Shown: piece by piece, positions 34,597-43,365 of the stretch | Layout: every line of letters starts with the position of its first letter | How positions within the stretch are numbered: position 1 is the first letter of the stretch | Assembly (NCBI GenBank): GCA_028281045.1 | Contig: JANQKP010000001.1 | Location: 215,026-279,025 of the forward strand | DNA: 64,000 nucleotides | Direction: 5' to 3' | From: Candidatus Altimarinota bacterium | GTDB lineage: Bacteria; Patescibacteriota; Gracilibacteria; UM-FILTER-43-11 | Position numbers and translations under genes: made by a program | The notes under the pieces: model-generated | Seen by the model: the letters and a program-made list of their open reading frames with translations, nothing else | The model's database searches: none | Told to the model about the DNA's origin: nothing

Positions 34597-37500
34597 ATGT
34601 TCAACGAAGTTGACCCAAAACAAAGTTTTCCTAAATTAGAAGAAGGACTTCTGAAATATTGGAAAGAGAATAAAACTTTTGAAAAGTCTGTCGAAAATAG
34701 ATCTGACGATTATATTTTTTACGATGGACCTCCATTTGCCACCGGACTCCCCCACTATGGCCACCTGCTTGCAGGAACCATTAAGGATGTAGTCCCTAGA
34801 TACTGGACCATGCGTGGAAAACGCATTGAAAGGCGTTGGGGATGGGATTGTCATGGGCTTCCTGTAGAAAACGAAGTAGAAAAAGAGCTCGATCTAGGAA
34901 GCAAAGGAGATATTGAAGAATTTGGAGTGGATAAATTCAACGAAGCCTGTCGCAGCGTTGTTCTTCGCTACGCCGAAGAATGGAAAAAGACCGTAAACCG
35001 CATGGGACGCTGGGTAGACATGGAAAACGACTACAAAACCATGAATCCAGAGTTCATGGAATCGGTATGGAGTGTATTTGAAAATATATACAGCAAGGGC
35101 CTAGTCTACGAAGGGCACAAGGTGGTGCCTTACTGTCCACGCTGCGCAACCCCACTTTCTAATTTTGAAACGAATCAGGGGTATCAAGACAAACAAGATC
35201 CTGCGCTTACGGTTAAATTCGAACTCGAAGGTGAAGAAGGAACTTATTTCCTCGCTTGGACCACTACCCCATGGACACTGCCAAGTAATTTGGCGTTAGC
35301 TGTTGGGCCAGAGCTCACTTATGCCAAAGTAAAAGATAACGCGAGCGGCGAAATGTACATTTTAGCACTAGACCGCGTAGATAATCTATATAAGGACCCA
35401 AGTGAATATGAAATTTTAGATAAAAGACTTGGAAAAGAACTAGAAGGAAAGAAATATAAACCCCTACTTCCCTACTTTGAAGATAAAGAAGAGGAAAAAG
35501 TATTCACGGTAACCACTGGAGATTTCGTAAGCCTAGAAAGTGGTACCGGGATTGTGCACATGGCCCCATTTGGAGAAGACGATATGGCTGTGATTCAAAA
35601 ATTAGAGATTGAACCTGTGCATCCCCTGGATGCTGAAGGGCAATTCAATTACCTAGTACGTGAATTCATGGGAGTTTCTGTATTCGATGCCAACCCTGAA
35701 ATCATCAAGAAGCTGAAAGAAGAAAATAAAGTGGTGAAACATGAAACCATTAACCATAGCTATCCATTCTGTTGGCGCTGTGACACCGCTTTAATTTATC
35801 GCCCTATTTCCACTTGGTTTGTAAAAGTAGAAGAAATTAAAGATTCGCTTTTAAAAACCAATCAGGAAATCAATTGGGTACCAGGACACATCAAAGAGGG
35901 CCGCTTTGGTAAGTGGCTAGAAGGGGCTAGAGACTGGGCCATTTCTAGAAATAGATACTGGGGAACTCCCCTGCCTATTTGGCGCTCTGCCAGTGGTGAA
36001 ATCAAAGTGATTGGTTCTATTAAAGAACTAGAAGAACTGAGTGGAGAAAAAGTAGAAGACATTCATAAGCACAAAATCGATCATATAAATCTGCCAATTG
36101 AAAATGCTGAGGAAGTCGATATTACTTTTGTGCGCCACGGAGAAACCGATTGGAACAAAGAACACCGTTGGCAAGGCTCTACCGATAACGAGCTTAATGA
36201 AACCGGTATAGAGCAAGCTAAGGCTGCCGCAGAGCAGCTCAAAGATGAGAAATTCGACCTCATCATCACCTCACCGATGAAGCGCGCGAAAAAAACCGCA
36301 GAAATCATCAATGAAGTGCTTGGACTTGAGATGATCACTGAAAGCAACCTAAGAGAAAGAAGCTATGGAATCTGGGAAGGTAAAAAATCAGACGACCTTT
36401 GTAAAGAATACAATGCTAAAGATTACGGAGAGCTAAGACTCATGACCCCAAAAGGTGGAGAAAGCATGCAAACCGTAATCAACCGCGTAGATTCTGTATA
36501 TGGGAAATACCTAGGTAAAAAAATCCTCGTAGTAGGCCATGGTCATGTGCTTTTCTCTACGCAGCACCTTTGTTTAGATGAGCCTCTTGAAGTGGTATCT
36601 AAATTGGAGCGTAAAAATGCAGTGCCTTATGAGTACACGTATAAAGATAGTTATAAACGTGTTCCAGAAGTATTCGATTGTTGGTTTGAATCGGGTTCAA
36701 TGCCTTACGCGCAATTGCATTACCCATTTGAAAACAAAGAGAAGTTCGAAAACAACTTCCCTGCTGAGTTTATTGCCGAAGGATTGGATCAAACTCGTGG
36801 ATGGTTCTATACCCTGCACATACTAGCGAATGGACAATTTAAAAGACCAGCGTTTAAAAATTGTATTGTAAATGGAATTGTACTGGCCGAAGACGGTAAA
36901 AAAATGAGTAAACGCCTGAAAAACTATCCAGATCCAGGACTGATCATGGATAAATATGGAGCCGATGCCATGCGTTTTTATCTCATGAACTCCCCTGTAG
37001 TAAACGGTGGAGACATTAGATTCTCTGAAAAAGGTGTAGAAGATGTGGTACGTAACTTTATTCTTCCAATCTGGAATGCCTACAGCTTCTTTGTAACTTA
37101 CGCGAATATTGATAAATGGGATCCAAAAGATATCACCACAAGTGATAACAAGCTCGACCAATGGATTCTTTCAAGGCTCAACAAACTGATTCAAAAAGAG
37201 ACGCAATATATGGAAGCTTATGACCTTCAAAAGTCTTCGAATGAAATCTATGAATTCGTCGATGATCTTACGAATTGGTATATTCGTAGATCTCGCCGCA
37301 GATTCTGGAAATCAGAAGACGACAAGGACAAGAATGCAGCCTACTCTACCCTATTTACAGCACTGACCAAACTCACTCAAGTGGTTGCTCCATTTGTGCC
37401 GTTTGTGGCTGAGGAAATTTATATGAATCTCACTAAAGAAGAATCTGTTCATCTTTCAGATTATCCAGAGGCAGATGAAAAACTGATCGATGATCAACTA

Positions 37501-38193
37501 GAGCAAGAGATCGGCATGGCCAAGACCATTGTAAGTCTTGGGCTTGCTGCACGCGCTAAGAAAAAGATCAAAGTGCGTCAGCCGCTTTCTAAAGTTCAAG
37601 TCGCTCTTGGAGATCAATACGATGCAAGCCTTCTTGAAGCGTCATTAGAAACGATTCAAGAAGAGCTGAATATCAAAGAAGTGGAACTTGTTAAGGATGC
37701 TTCTAGCTTAGCCACGGTAATTGCTAAGCCTAATGCGAAGCTGCTTGGGCCAAAATACGGAAAAGACATGCAAAGTATCATTCAAACGGCTAAAGCTGGT
37801 AACTTTGAAAAACTCGATAATGGGAATATTAAAGTCCTAGACTTTGAACTGACCCCAGAAGAAATTGAAATTGCTTACATGGGCGCCGAAGGTGTGGATG
37901 TAGAAACGGCTGCTGGAATACTGGTGGCACTAGACACCACGATTACCCCAGAGTTAGAGGAAGAAGGGCTGGCTAGAGACCTAGTACGTCAAATTCAGGA
38001 GCTACGTAAAGATGCAGGCTACAATGTAGATGATCGTATTCAATTGGCTATTATTGGAGCAGAAGAAAGCCTGATTAAAAACTTTGGAGGCTTCATTCAA
38101 AATGAAACCTTAGCCGAAAGCATTGAGGGAGATCTTGAAGATGCCGATAGCTTCACCCAATACGAAGGAATTACGATTAAGGTAAAACGCTAG
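34597..38193 (+). CDS. ileS: Isoleucyl-tRNA synthetase with inserted histidine-phosphatase domain
   Basis: It charges tRNA-Ile. HYGH is at residues 53-56 and KMSKR at 769-773, with the CP1 editing domain (WTTTPWTLPSNLALAVG) between. KMSKR and total length point to the eukaryotic-like IleRS2 class. Residues about 505-675 are not IleRS: they form a complete histidine phosphatase (phosphoglycerate-mutase superfamily) domain with RHGE at 513-516, Arg563, Glu587 in LRER, and His648 in GHGH. IleRS sequence resumes at VPEVFDCWFESG (689-). The 1198-residue length equals IleRS2 plus this insert. It is regulated by the upstream T-box. The role of the phosphatase is unknown. Confidence 0.95.
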   Translation: MFNEVDPKQSFPKLEEGLLKYWKENKTFEKSVENRSDDYIFYDGPPFATGLPHYGHLLAGTIKDVVPRYWTMRGKRIERRWGWDCHGLPVENEVEKELDLGSKGDIEEFGVDKFNEACRSVVLRYAEEWKKTVNRMGRWVDMENDYKTMNPEFMESVWSVFENIYSKGLVYEGHKVVPYCPRCATPLSNFETNQGYQDKQDPALTVKFELEGEEGTYFLAWTTTPWTLPSNLALAVGPELTYAKVKDNASGEMYILALDRVDNLYKDPSEYEILDKRLGKELEGKKYKPLLPYFEDKEEEKVFTVTTGDFVSLESGTGIVHMAPFGEDDMAVIQKLEIEPVHPLDAEGQFNYLVREFMGVSVFDANPEIIKKLKEENKVVKHETINHSYPFCWRCDTALIYRPISTWFVKVEEIKDSLLKTNQEINWVPGHIKEGRFGKWLEGARDWAISRNRYWGTPLPIWRSASGEIKVIGSIKELEELSGEKVEDIHKHKIDHINLPIENAEEVDITFVRHGETDWNKEHRWQGSTDNELNETGIEQAKAAAEQLKDEKFDLIITSPMKRAKKTAEIINEVLGLEMITESNLRERSYGIWEGKKSDDLCKEYNAKDYGELRLMTPKGGESMQTVINRVDSVYGKYLGKKILVVGHGHVLFSTQHLCLDEPLEVVSKLERKNAVPYEYTYKDSYKRVPEVFDCWFESGSMPYAQLHYPFENKEKFENNFPAEFIAEGLDQTRGWFYTLHILANGQFKRPAFKNCIVNGIVLAEDGKKMSKRLKNYPDPGLIMDKYGADAMRFYLMNSPVVNGGDIRFSEKGVEDVVRNFILPIWNAYSFFVTYANIDKWDPKDITTSDNKLDQWILSRLNKLIQKETQYMEAYDLQKSSNEIYEFVDDLTNWYIRRSRRRFWKSEDDKDKNAAYSTLFTALTKLTQVVAPFVPFVAEEIYMNLTKEESVHLSDYPEADEKLIDDQLEQEIGMAKTIVSLGLAARAKKKIKVRQPLSKVQVALGDQYDASLLEASLETIQEELNIKEVELVKDASSLATVIAKPNAKLLGPKYGKDMQSIIQTAKAGNFEKLDNGNIKVLDFELTPEEIEIAYMGAEGVDVETAAGILVALDTTITPELEEEGLARDLVRQIQELRKDAGYNVDDRIQLAIIGAEESLIKNFGGFIQNETLAESIEGDLEDADSFTQYEGITIKVKR

Positions 38194-38225
38194 AAAAAAT
38201 AAGCTATTTTTATTAAAATAGACGC

Positions 38226-38600
38226 ATGATCAAACGAATCATTCTAAGAATATTGGCCAATATTGCCCTGCTATACGTTCTAGCAGAGCTTGTGGATGTA
38301 GGATTTACCCTTACGGGAGATCTTAGAGGATATCTTATTGCCGCGATTCTTCTTGGAATCACGAACGGAGTTGTAAAACCTATTCTGAAAATCCTTTCTA
38401 TTCCTTTTGTGATTCTTACTGCGGGGCTTTTCCTGATTGTGATCAATACCTTCATCATCTGGTTTGTGAAATACTCTCTAGACATTCTCCAGTTCGAAGG
38501 CGTACGTATTATTATTGAAGGAGGTTTAGGTTCTTACGTAAGCGTAGGTATTCTTACCGCCATTGGTAACTACTTCTTAACTTGGCTCATTAAAAAATAA
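38226..38600 (+). CDS. Phage-holin-family small membrane protein (YvlD-like)
   Basis: This 124-residue protein has four hydrophobic helices and the motif GITNGVVKPILKILSIPFVILTAGLFLIVINTFIIW, typical of the widespread DUF/phage holin family IV proteins such as YvlD. Despite the name these are ordinary chromosomal membrane proteins of unclear role. It follows ileS by 32 bp and precedes another small membrane protein by 3 bp. No prophage genes are nearby. Confidence 0.8.
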   Translation: MIKRIILRILANIALLYVLAELVDVGFTLTGDLRGYLIAAILLGITNGVVKPILKILSIPFVILTAGLFLIVINTFIIWFVKYSLDILQFEGVRIIIEGGLGSYVSVGILTAIGNYFLTWLIKK

Positions 38601-38603
38601 GCC

Positions 38604-38810
38604 ATGAATATAGATTTGAAATTAGTAGTGGTATTCCTGGTGGCGCTATTTACCCTGCTGTACCTCATTACCTTTAGACAGAACTCTGAAGAAAAGGTGC
38701 AGTTTCATTTTCTAGGACAAAAAATGGAGATCAATTTAGGATTACTTCTATTTGGAGTATTTATAGATGGAGCCATTCTTGGCTTCTTGCTTTACTGGAT
38801 CTTTGCATAA
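38604..38810 (+). CDS. LapA-like two-helix membrane protein
   Basis: This 68-residue protein has two hydrophobic helices flanking a short charged beta-like loop (NSEEKVQFHFLGQKMEINLG), as in the LapA/DUF1049 family. It is probably co-transcribed with the preceding gene and is followed at once by a terminator. Role unknown. Confidence 0.7.
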   Translation: MNIDLKLVVVFLVALFTLLYLITFRQNSEEKVQFHFLGQKMEINLGLLLFGVFIDGAILGFLLYWIFA

Positions 38811-38839
38811 AAAAAGCCCACGTAAACGCGGGCCCTTTT
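38811..38839. terminator. Bidirectional terminator between the LapA-like and PilT-like genes
   Basis: A-run, stem GCCCACG and CGCGGGC (one mismatch) with loop TAAA, then CCTTTT. It serves both converging transcripts. Confidence 0.75.
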
Positions 38840-38851
38840 GGCAACTTTATC

Positions 38852-40111
38852 TTATTGAAGTTGTTGCTCTTCTTCACGGATAAATTCTTGAGCAGTTTCT
38901 GCAGAAATAACACCTTGCTCAGCAAGTTGTTTTGCAAAAGTATCTAAAGTAATCATTCCTTCTCCAGCACTTGATTGCATCACGGTGCGAAGTTGATCTA
39001 GACGATCTCTTAGAAGGGCATCAGCCACCTGTTGATCACTTAGTAGTAGTTCATAAACGGCAATACGTCCGGTTTGATCAGCACGGTCTACAAGATCTTG
39101 AGAAAGAATCGCTAGAAGCGTTTCTGAGATTCTTTGACGCGCCAATTCTCTTTGAGCTTGTGGATACATGGTAATCATACGTTCTAGCGTTTGCTTAGAA
39201 TCTTTAGTCGTAAAGCTAGCAATCACCAGGTGCCCTGTTTCTACTAGAGTTAGCACTTCTTCAAGGGTTTTAAGGTCATTGATCTCATTGATCACAATCA
39301 CATTAGGATCTTGATGAGAAGCAGACTGAAGTGCGGTGTGAATAGAATCAGTATCTTTTCCAATTTCACGTTGAGTGAAAATACTTTGTTTTGGTTCAAA
39401 GATATATTCAATAGGATTTTCAATCGTCACCACGTGTTTTACGAAGTTCTGATTGATATACTCAAGCATAGACTGAATGGTCGTAGATTTACCACTTCCA
39501 GCTGGTCCACAAACAAGAATAAGTCCTTCACGTTGTGAAAGTAGGGCTTTTACTTCGTCCGGAGCTCCAATTTCATCAATCGGAAGTAGATTTTTAGAGA
39601 TCATACGCATCACTACAGCTAGTTTTCCTTGTTGCATGTAAGCATTCACACGGAAATTCACTCCATTTTTGTGAGTGTATGAGAAATCTAGCTCATGTTT
39701 TTCTTCAAACTTAGCTCTTTCTTCGTCTTCGGTCAGCATTTCGTAGATCATTTCTTTCGCATGCTCTGCAGAAAGCTTTTCTACGTTATCAATGAACATG
39801 ATTTTACCTCCTACTCTAAGGGCAATACGAGCATCTTCACCAAAGTGAAGATCGCTAGCCTCTTTTTCAATAGAAAGGTTAATTAGCTGATCTAAAGTAA
39901 CGGCTTGAAGAGGAGCGCTTTGCTCTACTGGAGCTGCTTCCTGAGGAGTTACCGCTTCTTCTTGCACTGGCTGTGCTGGAGCTTCGGCTACAGCCACAAG
40001 AGTTTCCTGGGTAGCTGCTTCAACTGGAGCTTCAGTTTCCACTGGAATCTCAGCGTTCATCGCTTCTTCATTGGTTACAGTTTGGTCGTCTTTTTTAGAG
40101 AATAGTCCCAT
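38852..40111 (-). CDS. PilT-like type IV pilus ATPase with altered motifs
   Basis: This 419-residue protein has a Glu/Ala/Pro-rich N-terminal extension of about 70 residues, then the PilT/secretion ATPase core. Walker A GPAGSGKST is intact and the EIGKDTDS Asp-box region is recognisable. The Walker B stretch reads VIVINEINDLKT rather than the usual GEMRDLET, and the His box reads ASFTTKDS rather than TLHTNSA. PilT powers pilus retraction; the changed motifs suggest altered activity or a partner role. The canonical PilB-like ATPase is 3 kb away. Promoter at 40137-40165. Confidence 0.8.
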   Translation of the reverse strand: MGLFSKKDDQTVTNEEAMNAEIPVETEAPVEAATQETLVAVAEAPAQPVQEEAVTPQEAAPVEQSAPLQAVTLDQLINLSIEKEASDLHFGEDARIALRVGGKIMFIDNVEKLSAEHAKEMIYEMLTEDEERAKFEEKHELDFSYTHKNGVNFRVNAYMQQGKLAVVMRMISKNLLPIDEIGAPDEVKALLSQREGLILVCGPAGSGKSTTIQSMLEYINQNFVKHVVTIENPIEYIFEPKQSIFTQREIGKDTDSIHTALQSASHQDPNVIVINEINDLKTLEEVLTLVETGHLVIASFTTKDSKQTLERMITMYPQAQRELARQRISETLLAILSQDLVDRADQTGRIAVYELLLSDQQVADALLRDRLDQLRTVMQSSAGEGMITLDTFAKQLAEQGVISAETAQEFIREEEQQLQ

Positions 40112-40136
40112 TTGTATTTGTTTTAAAATTCATAAT

Positions 40137-40165
40137 ATTATAACAAATTTTGGCCAAAAATGCAA
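40137..40165 (-). promoter_or_regulatory. Promoter of the PilT-like gene
   Basis: On the minus strand TTGCAT (40160-40165), 17-bp spacer with GGCC and AAAATTTGT, TATAAT (40137-40142). Confidence 0.7.
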
Positions 40166-40182
40166 CTCTGGGGCTTAAATCA

Positions 40183-40211
40183 TTGTAATTTAGCCCTATT
40201 TATGTTAATTT
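40183..40211 (+). promoter_or_regulatory. Putative promoter of alaS
   Basis: TTGTAA (40183-40188), 17-bp spacer with TAGCCC, TAATTT (40206-40211) with extended TGT. It is divergent from the PilT-like promoter. Confidence 0.5.
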
Positions 40212-40242
40212 TTTTCAGCATTAATTAACTTAAAGTTCCCCT

Positions 40243-42033
40243 ATGGAAGCACGCGAAATACGTAAAAAATTTCTAGAATTCTTTGAATCTAAAGGCCACA
40301 AGGTTATTCCTTCGGCCAGAGTTCTACCTGAAAACGATCCTACTGTGCTTTTTACAACAGCTGGAATGCATCCTCTTGTGCCTTACCTTCTAGGTGAGCC
40401 ACACCCTATGGGGAATCGTCTGGCGAATACCCAAAAGTGTATTCGTACCGGAGATATTGAAGAGGTTGGTGATACCACTCACCTGACCTTCTTCGAAATG
40501 CTTGGGAACTGGTCTCTAGGAGACTACTTTAAAGAAGATGCGATTAAATGGAGTTTTGAATTCCTTACGAGCAAAGAATGGCTTGGAATTCCCCTAGAAA
40601 AACTAGCGGTAACGGTATTTGAAGGAGACGACGACGCTCCGCGTGATGAAGAAGCCGCTGGAATCTGGAAAGAACTTGGAGTGCCAGAACACCGTATTGC
40701 CTACATGAATAAGAAAGCCAACTGGTGGGGTCCTGCGGGACAAACGGGGCCATGTGGACCAGATACAGAAATGTTCTACTGGGTAGGCGAAGGAGATGCT
40801 CCAATGGACTCTAATCCTAAAACAGATGAAGACAACTGGGTAGAGATTTGGAATGACGTATTCATGCAATACTTCAAACAAGACGATGGAAGCTTTACAC
40901 CTCTAGAACAACAGAATGTAGATACTGGCATGGGACTAGAACGTGTAGCGGCTGTACTTCAAGGAAAGAAAAGCGCTTATGAAACAGAGCTTTTCATGCC
41001 AATCATTGAAAAGATTGAAGCTTTAACAGATCAAAAGTATGACGATGACCCACGTGGATTCCGTATTATTGCGGATCACCTTCGTACCGCAACCATTATG
41101 GCGGGAGACGGTGTAGTGCCAAGTAATAATGATCAAGGATATGTGATGCGTCGCCTAATGCGCCGCGCCATTCGCTGGGGTAAAAAAATGGGAATCCAAG
41201 AAGGATTTACAGCCACCATTGCTAAGAAAGTGATTCATATTCTTTCTGATATTTTCCCAGAACTGAATCAAGAAGAAATGATCCTTAAAATCTTCCGCGA
41301 TGAGGAAGAAAAATTCGAGAAAACCATTCATGCAGGGCTTCGTGAATTTGAAAAACTTCAAAAGAGACTTGAAGGAGATACCATTGAAGGAAAAGCCGCG
41401 TTTAAACTCTATGACACCTACGGTTATCCGATTGAAATGACCGAAGAACTCGCTGAAGAAGCTGGCCTTAAAATAGACCGCGAAGGATTCGATCAGTGTT
41501 TCAAAGAGCATCAAGAAAAATCACGTGCTGGAGCGCAGCAAAAGTTCAGTGGAGGTCTTGCCGACGACTCTGCAGAGTGTACTCGTTTACATACAGCCAC
41601 TCACCTGCTTCACCAAGCGCTTCGTGATGTTCTTGGAGATCATGTGTATCAAAAAGGATCTAACATCACTAAAGAACGTCTTCGTTTTGATTTCAACCAC
41701 GATGAAAAGATGACCCAAGAGCAACTTCAAGAAGTTGAAAACATCATCAATCGTGAGATTCAAAATGACCTTCCGGTTCACTTTGAAATCATGGATCCAG
41801 ATGAAGCTCGTGAAAAAGGCGTGATCGGACTTTTCGATGACAAATATGCTCAACTCGATAACAAAGTAAAAGTCTATATCATGGGAGACTACTCTAAAGA
41901 AATCTGTGGAGGTCCTCATGTAGAACACACCGGTGAACTCACTGAATTTAAAATCACCAAAGAACAGGCTTCAAGTGCTGGAATTCGTAGAATTAAAGCC
42001 GTGGTGAAGGCCAACTCTCCGGAAAAGTTCTAA
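40243..42033 (+). CDS. alaS: Alanyl-tRNA synthetase, short form
   Basis: It charges tRNA-Ala and edits mischarged Ser/Gly. The 596-residue product has the catalytic core (KVIPSARVLPENDPTVLFTTAGM, FFEMLGNWSLGDYF) and the editing domain with zinc-type HTATHLLH near residue 447 and CGGPHVEHT near 560. It stops soon after SAGIRRIKAVV, so the C-terminal oligomerisation/C-Ala domain of normal enzymes (about 870 residues) is absent. This short form is typical of CPR bacteria. ATG follows AGTTCCCCT rather than a Shine-Dalgarno. Confidence 0.94.
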   Translation: MEAREIRKKFLEFFESKGHKVIPSARVLPENDPTVLFTTAGMHPLVPYLLGEPHPMGNRLANTQKCIRTGDIEEVGDTTHLTFFEMLGNWSLGDYFKEDAIKWSFEFLTSKEWLGIPLEKLAVTVFEGDDDAPRDEEAAGIWKELGVPEHRIAYMNKKANWWGPAGQTGPCGPDTEMFYWVGEGDAPMDSNPKTDEDNWVEIWNDVFMQYFKQDDGSFTPLEQQNVDTGMGLERVAAVLQGKKSAYETELFMPIIEKIEALTDQKYDDDPRGFRIIADHLRTATIMAGDGVVPSNNDQGYVMRRLMRRAIRWGKKMGIQEGFTATIAKKVIHILSDIFPELNQEEMILKIFRDEEEKFEKTIHAGLREFEKLQKRLEGDTIEGKAAFKLYDTYGYPIEMTEELAEEAGLKIDREGFDQCFKEHQEKSRAGAQQKFSGGLADDSAECTRLHTATHLLHQALRDVLGDHVYQKGSNITKERLRFDFNHDEKMTQEQLQEVENIINREIQNDLPVHFEIMDPDEAREKGVIGLFDDKYAQLDNKVKVYIMGDYSKEICGGPHVEHTGELTEFKITKEQASSAGIRRIKAVVKANSPEKF

Positions 42034-42052
42034 CTTAGCTTAAACAAGCCCT

Positions 42053-42087
42053 AAAGCCTTGATTTCCAAGGCTTTTTTTGGTATAAT
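42053..42087 (+). promoter_or_regulatory. Fused alaS terminator and mscS promoter
   Basis: The stem AAAGCCTTG (42053-42061) and CAAGGCTTT (42067-42075) with a following T-run terminates alaS. The same DNA contains TTGATT (42059-42064), a 17-bp spacer with GGCTTTTTTTGG, and TATAAT (42082-42087) for the next gene. The hairpin loop and right arm therefore form the promoter -35 and spacer. Confidence 0.85.
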
Positions 42088-42113
42088 ATTTAGATAAAAT
42101 AAAAAGAAAAATC

Positions 42114-43301
42114 ATGTTACAAGCCTTTGTGCCATCAGCTTATGCTCAAGCAGGACTCCCTAGTGCTGCCGCTAATGCTGCCCAAGAAGGAACGCAAACA
42201 GGAATCACAACGCTGATCACTTTTGTCGCTAAGAATATCGACAACTGGATCGCTGGTGGGGTGATTTTAATCATTTTCTGGATCCTTTCTAAAATGCTAG
42301 CAAGCACAGCTCGTAAGGCTATTCTTAAAAAAGGTGATGATGTACATGAAGCTTCACTCGTTCTTGTAGAACGTGTAACCAGTATGACCGTTTTAACCAT
42401 TGGATTCGCGATAGCCTTCGCGATCAATGGCCTAAACTTTACCGCGGTAATCGGGGCCCTTTCTCTAGGTATTGGTTTCGCCCTTAAAGATATTATTGGA
42501 AACTTTATTTCAGGAGTAATTATGCTGGCGCAAAACCGTATTCGCATTGGAGACCTGATTAAAGTGGGAGACATTTTAGGAACCATCGTAAATATCGATG
42601 TGCGTGCAACCGTACTTCAAGCGATTGATGGAACCGAAGTAGTGATTCCGAATCAAACCATGCTAGGAGAAACCCTAATTTCATACAGCACCAATCCATT
42701 CCGCAGAGTAGAACTTATTGTAGGAGTAGATTACGGAACTGATTTACCTATGGTCACCAGCCTAGTAAAAGGAATTATCGATAAAGACCCAGACATTGTG
42801 CCACAACCAGAATCTCTAGTACTTGTAGATGAATTTGGAGACAGTGCAATTAATATTAAAATCCTATTCTGGATTGAATCTTCTAACAATTGGATGAAAG
42901 TACGCTCTAATCTAAGCAATCGTATTAAGAAAGCCTTTGATGAGCTAAACATAAATATTCCATTCCCGATTCGTACGCTTAAAGTAGATGAAAACGATCG
43001 CAGCTTCCTTCAAACCATGCAAAGTATGAAACAAGGATTAGTACCTGAAATGGCTACGGTTCCTGCTATGGACCAAGTACGTGCTGCTGCAGAAAGCACA
43101 GCACAAGCTCAGTCTATTCCTGTAGACCTTATTCAGGAGCAAAAGCCTCAAGGAGATACGACACCTAAGCCGGCGGCAGAATCTGAGCATGTAGAAAATA
43201 ATCAACCAGAACTAACTCCAGAGGAGCAACTTGCTCAGAAAAATAAAGAAGCTGCTGAAGCGGCTAAGCCAGAGCCAGAAGCTCCACCAACACATCTATA
43301 A
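42114..43301 (+). CDS. MscS-family mechanosensitive channel
   Basis: This 395-residue protein starts with a hydrophobic, signal-like part (PSAYAQ), then three membrane helices. The pore-lining helix and beta domain are typical of MscS: ALSLGIGFALKDIIGNFISGVIMLAQNRIRIGD, then VDVRATVLQ and VVIPNQTMLGE. The Ala/Glu/Pro-rich C-terminal tail of about 90 residues is low-complexity. It would open under membrane tension to release solutes at hypo-osmotic shock. A single-gene unit between a promoter/terminator fusion and a terminator. Confidence 0.9.
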   Translation: MLQAFVPSAYAQAGLPSAAANAAQEGTQTGITTLITFVAKNIDNWIAGGVILIIFWILSKMLASTARKAILKKGDDVHEASLVLVERVTSMTVLTIGFAIAFAINGLNFTAVIGALSLGIGFALKDIIGNFISGVIMLAQNRIRIGDLIKVGDILGTIVNIDVRATVLQAIDGTEVVIPNQTMLGETLISYSTNPFRRVELIVGVDYGTDLPMVTSLVKGIIDKDPDIVPQPESLVLVDEFGDSAINIKILFWIESSNNWMKVRSNLSNRIKKAFDELNINIPFPIRTLKVDENDRSFLQTMQSMKQGLVPEMATVPAMDQVRAAAESTAQAQSIPVDLIQEQKPQGDTTPKPAAESEHVENNQPELTPEEQLAQKNKEAAEAAKPEPEAPPTHL

Positions 43302-43321
43302 AGTTTCAATTTAAAGACACT

Positions 43322-43352
43322 AAAAAACCGACCCCTATCTAGGTCGGTTTTT
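43322..43352. terminator. Bidirectional terminator between mscS and pilB
   Basis: A-run, ACCGACC (43327-43333) and GGTCGGT (43342-43348) stem, then T-run; serves both converging genes. Confidence 0.9.
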
Positions 43353-43365
43353 GTTTACTTTTTTA

